DNA of 64,000 bases from an uncultured Pseudomonadota bacterium (GCA_903884235.1 CAISEB010000018.1:62001-126000), one strand, 5' to 3'; positions 24,963-34,491 are shown, numbered from the stretch's first letter. The notes: generated by a model not told the origin, from the letters alone. Translations and numbers: made by a program.

Positions 24963-25526
24963 TCAGGCGCGACGTGGATTGCGCGACCCTGCAACCCGCT
25001 TGCGGTGCTTGAGGAAACAGAGCTGCTGCACCAGGTCGGCGACCGGCGCGGCGACGTCGACGAACTCCGCGCTGACGGCGCCGAGTTCGTTCTCCGATAC
25101 GTCCGCAACGAAGTCGAGCGTCTGCGTCAACGACGACCTGAGGCCGATGTGGAGAATCCCGCGGCTGCCGACCGGCGGAAAGACGCTGCGTCCCTGCCAG
25201 GACGCGCCCCGCCGATTGAACTGCACCGGCACCGGGTCGATCGCCTGACGGCTGTCCACAAGCGAGCCGAGCAGTTTGAGAACGAGGTTGAGCTTGAAGT
25301 CGATTCGGGCGAGCTCGGTCGCGAGCGGGTGCAGATCGTCGTTCTTGTCCCGCGCCGGTTGCTCCTCGACCGCGACGCAGGCCTGCAGCAGCAGGACGTT
25401 GGACTCTTCCATCCCGCTGATTTCAAATGGATTTAGGACGCGCGTCAGGGGCTCCCAACGAACCGGCAGGACATCGTGGTAGGCCAACTCGTTGTGGATC
25501 GCGATCGTGTCCAGACCTTCGTACAT
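24963..25526 (-). CDS. PilZ-like domain protein of the fliD-fliS operon
   Basis: A 187-residue protein that I place in the atypical PilZ group with moderate confidence. After the ATG at 25526 (GGAG 6 bases upstream) come an N-terminal strand-rich part (DVLPVRWEPLTRVLN) and a helical stretch (DDLHPLATELARIDFKLNLVLKLLGSLVD). A beta-rich part follows, with VPVQFNRRGASW where PilZ proteins have the DxSxxG loop. The canonical RxxxR and DxSxxG c-di-GMP residues are not intact. It lies 94 bases after fliS. Xanthomonads have atypical helical PilZ proteins of this sort. A link to motility is likely from position; ligand binding is doubtful. Confidence 0.6.
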   Translation of the reverse strand: MYEGLDTIAIHNELAYHDVLPVRWEPLTRVLNPFEISGMEESNVLLLQACVAVEEQPARDKNDDLHPLATELARIDFKLNLVLKLLGSLVDSRQAIDPVPVQFNRRGASWQGRSVFPPVGSRGILHIGLRSSLTQTLDFVADVSENELGAVSAEFVDVAAPVADLVQQLCFLKHRKRVAGSRNPRRA

Positions 25527-25619
25527 GACCTTCTCCGCCGGGCGTCGTCTCCCCGATTGGCTTGCCGTCGTCCTCATCGCTGCACAGCCCGCCATGCCCT
25601 GCGGCACTCCGCGCGGGGC

Positions 25620-26045
25620 TCAGTTGAGATTGCCCACGGCACGCAGCGCCGCCACCTGCGGCCCGATTGCCGCCCATGCACCACGGATGTCGCTCAGCAG
25701 CGATCGAACCTCCTGGACACCCGTGGTACTGCCATCCGTGATCGCGCGCGTCAGCTGCCGCATCATGTACGCGTACAGCTCGCTCAGGTTCTGCGCGAGC
25801 GGCCCGCCGTCCTCCATGTTGAGGCTGCCGCGCAGCTCCGTGATGATGGTGATGCAGCTGTGCAGGACCTGGGCCTTGCGCGCCACCTCGCCGCGCTCGG
25901 CGAAGCCGCGGGCAAGCGCGAGGCGGTCCAGCGCACCATCCATGAGCATCAGCACGAGCTTGTGAGGATCCTCGCTGGCAACGCCACCATGCACGGAGAC
26001 CGTCTGGTAGGCCGCGAGCTTCGGATTCCTGGCGTGTGGCCTCAT
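25620..26045 (-). CDS. fliS: Flagellin chaperone FliS
   Basis: A 141-residue export chaperone that binds the C-terminus of flagellin in the cytoplasm. Family features are YQTVSVHGGVASEDPHKLVLMLMDGALDRL and the helical segment MEDGGPLAQNLSELYAYMMRQL. I choose ATG 26045 (MRPHARNP) because a strong AAGGAG lies 8 bases upstream; longer in-frame starts lack this. It is 79 bases from fliD and precedes the PilZ-like gene. No fliT is recognisable. Confidence 0.93.
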   Translation of the reverse strand: MRPHARNPKLAAYQTVSVHGGVASEDPHKLVLMLMDGALDRLALARGFAERGEVARKAQVLHSCITIITELRGSLNMEDGGPLAQNLSELYAYMMRQLTRAITDGSTTGVQEVRSLLSDIRGAWAAIGPQVAALRAVGNLN

Positions 26046-26124
26046 GATCGGTCTCCTTCGATATCCCGTGCCGTATGTAACGGCAGCGCGCTCGTGAACT
26101 TGAGGACCACGCATGCGGCGTGCG

Positions 26125-27546
26125 TCAACCGCCGGACTTGCCGACGTTCGACGGCAGGCTGGCGATCGCCTGGGTCAGGTAGCCCGACGTGGTCTGCAGA
26201 GAGGAGAGCAGCACGTTGAGCGCCGCATACTGCTGCGTCAGGCTGGCTGACATCGCATCCATCTGCTTGTTCAGGGTCGTGGTCTGGTCGTTGAGCGCAT
26301 TGCTCTGCTTGACCAGCATGTTGCTGCGACTGTCGATCGCCCCGCCGGTGGCAAGTTCCTTGCCGATCAGGGTGTCGAGCTGCGAGGCGATGCCGCCGGA
26401 GCCGCTGAACAGCGTCTTGACCGAGTTGAAGTCCTTGGCGAGTGCGGTCTGCAGCTTGGTGCTGTCCGCCGCGAGAGTGCCGTCCTTCTGCGTCGTGATC
26501 CCGAGGCTCGCCAGCGAGTTGTAGACCGACGTGCCGACGATGCTCTGCAGTGTATGGTGGATTTCGCCCTCGACGCCCGTCAATAGTGCATCACCCAGCA
26601 TGGGCCCGGCGCTGCCCGATGTCTTGTCGTAGGCGCCGAGCGGGGTCACCGAACTCTGCAGCGTGTTGTACGCCGCGACGAACGACTCGATGTTGGCGGC
26701 AACCGTCCCCGTGTCGTTGGCGACCGTCAGGCTCGCAGTCGCGCCCGCGGCAGTGGTACCAGTGAGCGACAGCGTCACACCGCTCAGGGCGTCGGTGACA
26801 GTGTTGTTCGCGCTCGTGTAGGCAACGCCGGCGATGCTGAAGCTCGCATCCTTTGCCGTCGTATTCTGCGTGTAGTTGGCCGTATTCCCGGTGCCGTAAG
26901 TCACGCCCGCAAGCGCGGTGCCGGCGTCGGTCTCGGTGACCTGGATCGTGTTTGCCGCGCCTGTCTGGGTCGACGAGAGCAGCAGGTGGGCGCCATCACT
27001 GCCCTGGACTACGGCGGCGACGATCCCGGGATTGTCGCTCGCGGAGTTGATCGCCGTCGCGAGACCGCCGATGGTCCCGTTCGTCGCGTCGACCGCAACT
27101 TTGAAGCTCGTCGCGCCGAGCTGGATGCTTAGCGTGCCCGGACCGATCGGGGCCGTGGCACCTCCCGCGAACCCGGTCGACAGCAGCTGCTGGGCGGACG
27201 CAAGTGAAGTGACGGTCATCGCGTAGTTGCCGGGAGGAGCCCCGGACGTCACGCTAGCCGTGAAGACCCCGCTGTCCGAAGTGGACGCCGACATGGCCGA
27301 GAAGGCGTTCGGCGTGTTCAGCGTGGTCAGGGCGGACTGGAAGGTCGAGAGCGCGCCCTTGAGGGTTCCGAGTGCCGAAATCTTGGTCGTGACCGTGCTC
27401 GACTGCTGGGAGATCAGCGCGTCCTGGGGCGCGCGTGACGCCGCGACGAGCTGGGAAACAAGGCTGCTGACATTGATGACCGAGCCGCCCGCGGAGGCAG
27501 CACTCGTGCTGCCGGCGATACTGACGACTGAACTGGCCGCGCTCAT
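26125..27546 (-). CDS. fliD: Flagellar filament cap protein FliD
   Basis: A 473-residue hook-associated protein 2 that caps the filament and inserts flagellin. The N-terminal coiled-coil part shows GSVINVSSLVSQLVAASRAPQDAL and TTKISALGTLKGALSTFQSAL. The C-terminal part has SLASLGITTQKDGTLAADSTKL and a coiled coil ending TQQYAALNVLLSSLQTTSGYL. The Ala/Thr/Gly-rich centre is variable. It lies after fliC behind two hairpins, so it needs its own promoter or readthrough; no sigma54 or sigma28 site was seen in front of it. Confidence 0.94.
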   Translation of the reverse strand: MSAASSVVSIAGSTSAASAGGSVINVSSLVSQLVAASRAPQDALISQQSSTVTTKISALGTLKGALSTFQSALTTLNTPNAFSAMSASTSDSGVFTASVTSGAPPGNYAMTVTSLASAQQLLSTGFAGGATAPIGPGTLSIQLGATSFKVAVDATNGTIGGLATAINSASDNPGIVAAVVQGSDGAHLLLSSTQTGAANTIQVTETDAGTALAGVTYGTGNTANYTQNTTAKDASFSIAGVAYTSANNTVTDALSGVTLSLTGTTAAGATASLTVANDTGTVAANIESFVAAYNTLQSSVTPLGAYDKTSGSAGPMLGDALLTGVEGEIHHTLQSIVGTSVYNSLASLGITTQKDGTLAADSTKLQTALAKDFNSVKTLFSGSGGIASQLDTLIGKELATGGAIDSRSNMLVKQSNALNDQTTTLNKQMDAMSASLTQQYAALNVLLSSLQTTSGYLTQAIASLPSNVGKSGG

Positions 27547-27581
27547 GGCTCAACGCTCCGCGTGCCGTCCGCCGAAGCCGG

Positions 27582-27643
27582 CCCGACATGCGGGTCGGGG
27601 CGACAATACGGAAGACGGGCGGGGACCTCCGAATCCCCGCCCG
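27582..27643 (-). terminator. fliC transcription terminator (two hairpins)
   Basis: Just after the fliC stop is a perfect 10-base stem, CGGGCGGGGA at 27616-27625 with its complement at 27634-27643 and an 8-base loop. On the minus strand it is followed by TCTTCC. A second perfect 6-base stem (CCCGAC/GTCGGG) lies at 27582-27599, before fliD. Confidence 0.75.
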
Positions 27644-27675
27644 CCCGCGTGCTTTGAAAGGCCGGTCATGGCCTC

Positions 27676-28893
27676 TTACGGCAGCTTCTGGAGCAGCGTC
27701 ATCACGTTCTGCGGAACCGTGTTCGCCTGCGCCACCATCGACGTACCAGCCTGCTGCAGGATCTGCGCCTTCGACAGGTCCGACGTGGCCTGGGCGAAGT
27801 TCGTGTCCTGGATTTCGCTGCGCGCCGCGCTCAGGTTCGTCGCGGTCGTGTTGATGCCCGAGATCGCCGCCTGGAAGCGATTCTGGTACGCGCCGAGCTG
27901 CGCACCCGAGGCCGCGACCTGCTGCAGCGCGCTGTCGATCTGCGCGAGCACCAGGTTCGAGCTGTCGACCGAAGTCACCGAGCCACTGTCGAGGAACTTG
28001 CCCGCAGTCGTCACCGCGATGGCCGTGCCGGCCGAGATGCCGAAGTCGGTGATGTTCGCCGCGCCAACGCCTGCAGCCGTGCTGTTGTTGGCGTTCGCCG
28101 AGAAGCTGAACGTGCCGCCAACCGTCTGGCTCGTCGTGCTGCTGAGCGTGATGCCGCCGCCGCCCGACTTCACCGTCGCGATCAGCCCGCCGTCAGAGCC
28201 CGACAGCTGGTTGAAGGCCGCAGCAACCGTCTTGAGGTCGGTGGCCGCATTGCCGGTCATCGTCAGCTCGGACGAGCTGAACTTGTTGCTGGCCGCGTCC
28301 GTGTAGCTGATCGTGTACTTGTCACCGGCCGCCCACACCGTGGAGGCCGCCAGCGTGCCGCCGGCGTCGGTGTAAAGCTTGCCAAGGTTCGAGGCGCGGG
28401 TGTCGGCGACCGAGCCGACCGAGATCGTGTTGCCGGCATTGGCGCCGATCTGGAACGATGCGCCCTGGAAGCTGCCGTCGAGCAGGTTCACGCCGTTGAA
28501 CGACGCGTTCTGCGCGACGTTGCTGATGTCGGCCTTCAGCTGCTGGAACTGCTGGTCGAGGTTGGTGCGATCCTGCGCGCTGTTCGTCGCGTTCAGCGAC
28601 TGCACGGCCAGGTCGCGCATCGTCTGCAGGTCGCTGACGACCTCCGACAGGGCGCCCGACGCGGTCTGGGTCAGCGACACGGCGTCCGCCGCGTTGCGCG
28701 AGGCCTGGTTGAGGCCGTTGATCTGCGAGGTCATGCCCTGCACGATCGCGTAGCCGGCGGCGTTGTCGGCCGCGGTGTTGATCCGCAGGCCCGAGGACAG
28801 CTGCTGGAGGGCATTGGAAAGCTTCATCCCGGACTCGGCCAGATTGTTCTGGGCGTTCAGCGAGTTCAGGTTGGTATTGAGGACCAGTGACAT
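27676..28893 (-). CDS. fliC: Flagellin FliC
   Basis: A 405-residue flagellin. The conserved N-terminal D0/D1 region (MSLVLNTNLNSLNAQNNL, LQQLSSGLRINTAADNAAGY, LQTMRDLAVQ) and C-terminal D1/D0 region (LGAYQNRFQAAISGI, LSKAQILQQAGTSMVAQAN, VMTLLQKLP) are both complete. The variable centre of about 150 residues is rich in Gly, Ala, Ser and Thr. The start at 28893 has AGGAG 8 bases upstream; the longer frame runs into the untranslated leader. It has its own FliA promoter and a strong terminator, so it is a single-gene unit. FliS is its chaperone. It is the only flagellin in the window. Confidence 0.96.
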   Translation of the reverse strand: MSLVLNTNLNSLNAQNNLAESGMKLSNALQQLSSGLRINTAADNAAGYAIVQGMTSQINGLNQASRNAADAVSLTQTASGALSEVVSDLQTMRDLAVQSLNATNSAQDRTNLDQQFQQLKADISNVAQNASFNGVNLLDGSFQGASFQIGANAGNTISVGSVADTRASNLGKLYTDAGGTLAASTVWAAGDKYTISYTDAASNKFSSSELTMTGNAATDLKTVAAAFNQLSGSDGGLIATVKSGGGGITLSSTTSQTVGGTFSFSANANNSTAAGVGAANITDFGISAGTAIAVTTAGKFLDSGSVTSVDSSNLVLAQIDSALQQVAASGAQLGAYQNRFQAAISGINTTATNLSAARSEIQDTNFAQATSDLSKAQILQQAGTSMVAQANTVPQNVMTLLQKLP

Positions 28894-28986
28894 TGCGTGT
28901 GCTCCTAAGTTTTGGTTCAGACGCCGGACACCAGTCCGTCGCGCTTGAGGAACCGTTGCGGACAATCCGCTTCCTGTTCGGGACCC

Positions 28987-29013
28987 TTATCGGTCCACCC
29001 GGGGGGAACTTGA
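28987..29013 (-). promoter_or_regulatory. Sigma28 (FliA) promoter of fliC
   Basis: Minus strand -35 TCAAGTTC and -10 ACCGATAA separated by exactly 11 bases, close to TAAAGTTT-N11-GCCGATAA. It leaves an untranslated leader of about 85 bases before the fliC ATG. Confidence 0.88.
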
Positions 29014-29030
29014 CGCCCGAAGCCCCCCGG
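28999..29030 (-). terminator. Hairpin after flgL overlapping the fliC promoter
   Basis: Perfect 8-base inverted repeat CCGGGGGG/CCCCCCGG with a 16-base loop containing the -35 of the fliC promoter. It lies about 37 bases past the flgL stop and could end the flg operon. No T-run follows, so this is tentative. Confidence 0.4.
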
Positions 29031-29066
29031 CGATGAATTCTGTCGAGTTCGTCACGCTCCCTCGAA

Positions 29067-30287
29067 CTACAGATACTTGAAAAGCGACAGCTGCCCGACC
29101 TGCGCAAACGACGCCTGGGCCGCCTGGAGGGCGAGGTACTGCTGGCTGTAGAGGGCCGTCGCCTTGACGTAGTCCACGTCCCCTAGGCTGGAGATCTGCG
29201 AGGAGACGGTCGTGCTACGGGCATTGAGCGTCGTCTGCATGCTGCTGATCATCGACAGGCGTGCCCCGACGTTGGAAGTCACGGTCGAGATCTGGCTGGA
29301 GACCTGGTCGATCTGCTGCAGCGCACCGCCGAGCGCCGTGCTCAGCTGCGCGCGCGCCGCGGCGCCACCGGCCGGCGCGTTCAGCGCGCCAACGAGCCGG
29401 TCCAGCGTGTCAAACACGCTCTCCCGACCGGACGGCGACACCGAGAACGTGTCGCCAGCGGCTGCGGCGCCACTGATTCCGACCTGGATGCCGTTGAACG
29501 CGACCGTGCCACCCTTGCCATCATAGGTGCCCTGCACGGGATTGCCACTCGCATCCGTGACGGGCTTACCGGAGCTGTCGGACACACTCCAGTGGCTCGC
29601 GTCGCTGAACGAGATCGTGTACTGCCCGGGCACCCAGGCACTTCGATTGGTGATACTCCCCGTATCAGCGATCGCCGCACCGGTATTGGAGGCCCCGGCG
29701 GCGGTCGTGAAGACGCCGTTCCCTGTCGGAACTCCCATGAAGATCGAGGATCCTGGATCGCCGAGCGCCACCGACGTGCTTGCATCGAGCTGGATCGTCC
29801 GCGCTCCGGAATCGCCAACGTACTGCATGCTGCCGGCGCTGCCGCGTACAAATGGCTGCGCGCTCGTCGCGTAGCCGGAGAAGAGGTAGTCGCCCTGCGC
29901 GTCCTGGCGATTGCCGATGCCCTGCAACTGCCCCTCGAGCGACTGGATCTGCGTCGCGATCGCCTTGTTGTCGCTGGCGTTGTTGGTCCCGCTGTTCGCT
30001 TGGACGACGAGGTCGCGGATGGATTGCATCGTCGTGGTCGCATCCGCGAGCGCCTGCTCCTGCAGGGTCAGGCGCGTATTCGCGCTTTGACCGTTGGTGA
30101 TGTACTGCTGGTACTGGGAGTTCGTGTTGGTGAGACCGAGGATCTGTACTGCAGCGGCCGGATTGTCGGCGGGCGTGTTGACGCTCTTGCCAGTGGACAG
30201 CTGCTGCTGCGTGAGGGCGAGCGCGGATTGGTCGCGAAGCATCTCGGTGACCACCGAGCCGTTGAACATGGAGCTGGACAGGCGCAT
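29067..30287 (-). CDS. flgL: Hook-filament junction protein FlgL
   Basis: A 406-residue flagellin-like junction protein (HAP3). The N-terminus has LALTQQQLSTGKSVNTPADNPAAAVQILGL, and DYLFSGYATSAQPFV follows further in. The C-terminal helix (QQYLALQAAQASFAQVGQLSLFKYL) is typical. It joins FlgK to the filament. It begins 8 bases after flgK and is the last gene of the flgB-to-flgL operon. The length is within the longer FlgL range seen in Pseudomonas-type clusters. Confidence 0.92.
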   Translation of the reverse strand: MRLSSSMFNGSVVTEMLRDQSALALTQQQLSTGKSVNTPADNPAAAVQILGLTNTNSQYQQYITNGQSANTRLTLQEQALADATTTMQSIRDLVVQANSGTNNASDNKAIATQIQSLEGQLQGIGNRQDAQGDYLFSGYATSAQPFVRGSAGSMQYVGDSGARTIQLDASTSVALGDPGSSIFMGVPTGNGVFTTAAGASNTGAAIADTGSITNRSAWVPGQYTISFSDASHWSVSDSSGKPVTDASGNPVQGTYDGKGGTVAFNGIQVGISGAAAAGDTFSVSPSGRESVFDTLDRLVGALNAPAGGAAARAQLSTALGGALQQIDQVSSQISTVTSNVGARLSMISSMQTTLNARSTTVSSQISSLGDVDYVKATALYSQQYLALQAAQASFAQVGQLSLFKYL

Positions 30288-30295
30288 GGCTACCC

Positions 30296-32218
30296 CTACC
30301 TACCGACGCTGGTCATCAGCGTCTGGAACAATGTGTCGGCGACCTTGATGACCTGGGCCGCGGCCTGATAGGCCTGCTCGTAGCGGATGAGATTGGCCGC
30401 CTCTTCGTCGAGGTTGACGCCGGAGACGCTCTGCTGGGCCGCCTGGGCGCTCGTCAACGCGCTCTGCTGGGCCACAGCCCCGTCCTGCGCCTGGCTAGTC
30501 TGCAGGCCGACCGTCCCGACGTAGGCGCCGAGCATCCCCGCAAGCGACTGCGAGCCGCCCTTGAGGACCTTGGAGTCAAGGATGCCGGCCAGCGCGACCG
30601 CATTGCGGCCATCGCCCGTACCGCCCGCGTTGTCGTTAATGGTGAACGAGTCGCCGGCCTGGGGGGCGCCGCTGATCGTCACGGCAAAGCCGTTGTAGCT
30701 GATCGGCTGACCGGACGTGTACGTCCCGGTCGTGCTCTGGCCGTTGGCACCGGTGATCGTGTAGGAGCTCGCGCTCGTGAAAGTCAGCGTGTAGTTCGAA
30801 CGGACCCATCCCGACATCGTCGGCACGCTTCCCGCATCGATCGTGGCGGTCCCCGTATTCGTTGCTGCGGCGCCTGTAAGCAGCGGTGCCGCAGCAGCGA
30901 CCTTTGTCGGGTCGGTGGTCACGAGCGCCAGTCCCGCAATCGCATTGCGGGTCGGCTGCACCAGGAATTGGTCTCCGGCCTTGGCGCTCCCGTTCACCGT
31001 GATCGACAGGCCTGCGCCGCTCAGTGTCACGGGCCCGCTGCCGGTGGCGGTCAACGACGCCGAAACACCACTGCTGGTATCGACGAGGCTCCACTGGCTG
31101 CCGTCGTACCGCAGGTAGTAGTCGCTCGTCGTCAGCCCGCCGAGGTCGTTCGGATTGCCGCTCGCGTCGGTCGCGAGCGCGGCGGACACGGACGCCGTCC
31201 CCGTATTCTGTGCGGCGGGGAGGACCGTCGGGGCGCCGTAGGCGAGCAGCGGCCCGCCCGGCGCGCCGTTCTGGTCGAGGCCCGCCGCATTCTGGGTGTT
31301 GACGAGCGAGGCAAAGGTCATCGCCGCCTGCCCGAGCGTGTTGTGGGCCGGTGTCAGCATCTGCTCCTGGAACTGCAGCAATCCTCCCACCGTTCCACCC
31401 GACAACGACGAGGTAATGTCGACGACGCCATTGGCGCCCTTCAGGAATACGCGCGTCTGGCCGGAGTTGAAGGGATCGGGTCCTGTGGTCAGGGTGGTGG
31501 AGGAAGTGCCGACGACGAGCGGCTGGCCGTTGCCGATGAACACGTTCACGCTGCCATCACTCTGTGGCACCGTGCTGACGCTGATGTGCTGCGACAGGTC
31601 CGAAATGAGCTGGTCGCGCTGGTCGAGCAGGTCGTTCGGGGCCTGTTGGGACTGACTGCGCGCCGAATTGATCTGCTGGTTCATCGACGCGATGTTCGCC
31701 GCGAGCGAGCTGATCGTGGCCGCCTCCGACCCGAGCTGCCCCGAAACCGCACCATCGAGCTGCGTGAGCGTGCCCTCGTAGCTCTTGAACTGCGTCACGA
31801 GCGTCTGCGCCTGGGAGAGGACCGCCTGGCGCGCGATCGTCTGCGACAGTGCATTCGCGAGGCTCTGCACCGACTGGCTGAACTGCTGCAGCCCAGCCGA
31901 AAGGCCGGTCGTCGGGTCACCGAACATGTTGTTGATGTTTCCGGCAAGCCCGCTGAGCGTGCTGAGCTGGTTGTAGCCGCTCGTCGCACCGAGCGTCTGC
32001 GTGTTGAGGAAGGCGTTGTAGGCGCGCGTGACGCCGGTCACCGAGACGCCATTGCCGATCCAGCCAAATCCAGTGGAATCCGCCAGGTTTGCGGCGAGCC
32101 CGACCGTCTGGCGCGTGTAGCCCGGCGTGCTGGAATTCGAGATATTGTGGCTGATCGTCGTGAGCGCGCTCTGGAACGCGAGCAAGCCCGATGCGCCGGT
32201 CGTCAGCATGTTGCTCAT
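30296..32218 (-). CDS. flgK: Hook-associated protein FlgK
   Basis: A 640-residue HAP1 joining hook to FlgL. N-terminal signatures are GASGLLAFQSALTTISHNISNSSTPGYTRQ and FGWIGNGVSVTGVTRAYN. The C-terminal helix has QQSVSGVNLDEEAANLIRYEQAYQAAAQVIKVADTL. The middle is Gly/Ala/Thr-rich. It overlaps flgJ by 4 bases. There is no sigma28 site in front of flgK; unlike in enteric bacteria, flgK and flgL appear to rely on the upstream sigma54 promoter. Confidence 0.95.
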   Translation of the reverse strand: MSNMLTTGASGLLAFQSALTTISHNISNSSTPGYTRQTVGLAANLADSTGFGWIGNGVSVTGVTRAYNAFLNTQTLGATSGYNQLSTLSGLAGNINNMFGDPTTGLSAGLQQFSQSVQSLANALSQTIARQAVLSQAQTLVTQFKSYEGTLTQLDGAVSGQLGSEAATISSLAANIASMNQQINSARSQSQQAPNDLLDQRDQLISDLSQHISVSTVPQSDGSVNVFIGNGQPLVVGTSSTTLTTGPDPFNSGQTRVFLKGANGVVDITSSLSGGTVGGLLQFQEQMLTPAHNTLGQAAMTFASLVNTQNAAGLDQNGAPGGPLLAYGAPTVLPAAQNTGTASVSAALATDASGNPNDLGGLTTSDYYLRYDGSQWSLVDTSSGVSASLTATGSGPVTLSGAGLSITVNGSAKAGDQFLVQPTRNAIAGLALVTTDPTKVAAAAPLLTGAAATNTGTATIDAGSVPTMSGWVRSNYTLTFTSASSYTITGANGQSTTGTYTSGQPISYNGFAVTISGAPQAGDSFTINDNAGGTGDGRNAVALAGILDSKVLKGGSQSLAGMLGAYVGTVGLQTSQAQDGAVAQQSALTSAQAAQQSVSGVNLDEEAANLIRYEQAYQAAAQVIKVADTLFQTLMTSVGR

Positions 32219-33342
32219 GTCGCGAGCCTCGTATCGATCGTGTTAGTTGTGTCCTTGGGGGCCGCGACGTCAGCGACGCGCATCGGGTCGGATGCGACCC
32301 CGGCGCGCAGCACGCGCACGCGATCCGCGACCGCGGCCAACTTAGCCCCGTACGCCGGATCCGTCGCATAGCCACCGCGGGCGAGGCCATTCGCGAATGC
32401 GCCGGTGTCCCGGCCGGTACCGAGGGCGGACCTGAAGCGTGCGCTGCCCTGCAGCACCTTGACGTAGTCGTTCATGCCCTGCTCGAGGGACGCGTAGGCC
32501 CGAAAGGGCTGCTCGACCGTCGAGGGAACGCCCGCCTCGTACTCGAGCGTCTGCGCCGCGACCGACGTGCCGCTCCACGAGCCGCCCGCCTTGATTCCGA
32601 ATAGATTGAAGCTGCTGCCGCCGGCCGCGGCGGCAGGCACGTGCCGGCCCCAGCCCGTCTCGAGCGCCGCGTGTGCGATCAATGCCTCTGGAGCGACCCC
32701 GAGCCGCGCGGCGGCCTGTTCGGCATAGGGCGCGATCCCGCGGATAAACGCCGCCTGCTCGGGGAGTGGGACGGCAATCGCGCCGGACGACTTCGCCAGC
32801 GGGCCCGGCGGAGCGATGGCCGGCGGCATCGGTGCGATCGGAGGCGGTGCCGGCGAATTGGGCGTCGCGGGCGCCTGGATAGACATCGGCACGCCCGTGC
32901 AAGTAGACGACCCGCTGGCCGGCTGCACAGACGGGACCGAAGCGGTGGGCGTGGCGGGCGCCGAAGGCAGCGTGGTACCGGTGCTCGAAGGCGGCGTCAG
33001 TGGCTTTGGTTTCGCGGCATCGGTGCCGGTGGCGAGCCCGCTGCGAGCGAGCTGCTGAACGAGCATGTCGGCAAGCCCAAGGCCCTTGCCCTGAGACAGC
33101 TGCACGGCGACCTGCTGGTCCAGCATGTCCTGGTAGAATTCCGTCTCCTGGCTGTCACCGAACCCGTCACCGAGCTTCGCCTGCCGCATGGATTTGAGCA
33201 GCATGCTGGTCAGCAGGCTCTCGAACTGGCGCGCAGCCTGCCGCAACGCCTTCGGGTCGTTTTCCCGGGCGGATTTCTTCAGCGAGGCGAGCCCGCGGAA
33301 GTCGGCGTAGTAGCCGGGATTGCTGACAGGGGTGGTGCTCAT
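32215..33342 (-). CDS. flgJ: Peptidoglycan hydrolase and rod-cap protein FlgJ
   Basis: A 375-residue bifunctional FlgJ. The N-terminal rod-binding domain has LRQAARQFESLLTSMLLKSMRQA and SQETEFYQDMLDQQVAVQLSQ. The C-terminal glucosaminidase domain (about residues 210-350) contains LGVAPEALIAHAALETGWG with the catalytic Glu, then FNLFGIKAGGSW. Between them is a Pro/Ala/Thr-rich linker of roughly 90 residues with repeated PPxxAP units, longer than in most FlgJ proteins. It cuts peptidoglycan to let the rod pass. It starts 15 bases after flgI. Confidence 0.93.
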   Translation of the reverse strand: MSTTPVSNPGYYADFRGLASLKKSARENDPKALRQAARQFESLLTSMLLKSMRQAKLGDGFGDSQETEFYQDMLDQQVAVQLSQGKGLGLADMLVQQLARSGLATGTDAAKPKPLTPPSSTGTTLPSAPATPTASVPSVQPASGSSTCTGVPMSIQAPATPNSPAPPPIAPMPPAIAPPGPLAKSSGAIAVPLPEQAAFIRGIAPYAEQAAARLGVAPEALIAHAALETGWGRHVPAAAAGGSSFNLFGIKAGGSWSGTSVAAQTLEYEAGVPSTVEQPFRAYASLEQGMNDYVKVLQGSARFRSALGTGRDTGAFANGLARGGYATDPAYGAKLAAVADRVRVLRAGVASDPMRVADVAAPKDTTNTIDTRLAT

Positions 33343-33357
33343 CGCGGGGTCCTGCGC

Positions 33358-34491
33358 CTAGATCACGATCAGCTGCGCACGCAGGGCACCGGCCTGCTGA
33401 AGCGCTTCCAGGATCGCCACGAGATCGCCGGGAGCGGCACCCACCTGGTTGACGGCCCGAACGATCTCCTCGAGGTCGACGCCCGCATTGAAGAGGAACA
33501 TCCGGGCATCCCCCGAAGGCGTGACCGTGATCTCGGAGCGGGGTGTCGACACCGTCGTGCCTCCGCTCGAAAGGGGCCGAGGCTGGCTGACGTCCGTGCG
33601 TTCGGTGATGGTGACGGACAGCGAGCCATGCGCGACGGCCGCCGGCGTCACCCGCACGTGCGAGCCGATCACGACCGTTCCTGTCCTGGAATTGATGATG
33701 ACGCGGGCTGCGGCCTCGCCCGGTTCCACTTCGATGTCCTGAAGGGCACCGATGAACGCCACGCGCGCGCCAGGATCCGTCGGTCCCTGTACCCGCACGG
33801 ACACTGCATCCAGCGCATGGGCCGTGCCGGGCCCAAGCGTCTTGTCGACCGCCTCGGACAGGCGCGCCGCCGTCGTGAAGTCCGGCGTGTTGAGGTTCAA
33901 TATCACGAAGCCGTCGTTGGCGAAGCGGGTTGTCACCTCGCGCTCGACCGTGGCGCCGTTGGGAACGCGCCCACCGCTCGGGACGTTGACGCTGACACGT
34001 GAGCCGTCCTTGCCTGAAATGCCGAAGCCGCTGACGACGACGCTGCCCTGCGCCATCGCGTAGACCTCGCCATCGGCGCCGCGCAGCGGTGTCATTAGCA
34101 GCGCGCCGCCACGCAAGCTGCTCGAATTGCCGATCGAGGCGACCGTGACGTCGAGCGTCTGGCCTGTCTTCGAGAATGCCGGAAGCTCCGCGGTCACGGT
34201 GACTGCCGCGACGTTCTTCAGCTGCGGATTGACGTTCGGCGGAATCGTCACGCCAAACTTCGCGAGCATGTTGAGGATGCTCTGCACGGTGAACGGCGTC
34301 TGCGTCGTCTGGTCGCCGGTACCGTCGAGCCCGACCACGAGGCCATAGCCGACGAGCTGGTTGGTGCGCACGCCGGCGACGGACGACATGTCCTTGATCC
34401 GCTCGGCGCGGGCCTGGGTTGGCAGCACGACTGCGAGCGCGCAGATGGCGCAAGTCAGGATTCGGTGCCAGCGGATGGATGGAGTATTCAT
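33358..34491 (-). CDS. flgI: Flagellar P-ring protein FlgI
   Basis: A 377-residue periplasmic P-ring protein. A signal peptide covers residues 1 to about 29 (hydrophobic [14 protein letters not shown], cleavage near ARAERIKD). Mature signatures include [36 protein letters not shown] and GSVVVSGFG. The C-terminus ends [19 protein letters not shown] start at MNTPSIRW (34491). It lies 16 bases after flgH. No anomaly was seen. Confidence 0.95.
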   Translation of the reverse strand: MNTPSIRWHRILTCAICALAVVLPTQARAERIKDMSSVAGVRTNQLVGYGLVVGLDGTGDQTTQTPFTVQSILNMLAKFGVTIPPNVNPQLKNVAAVTVTAELPAFSKTGQTLDVTVASIGNSSSLRGGALLMTPLRGADGEVYAMAQGSVVVSGFGISGKDGSRVSVNVPSGGRVPNGATVEREVTTRFANDGFVILNLNTPDFTTAARLSEAVDKTLGPGTAHALDAVSVRVQGPTDPGARVAFIGALQDIEVEPGEAAARVIINSRTGTVVIGSHVRVTPAAVAHGSLSVTITERTDVSQPRPLSSGGTTVSTPRSEITVTPSGDARMFLFNAGVDLEEIVRAVNQVGAAPGDLVAILEALQQAGALRAQLIVI

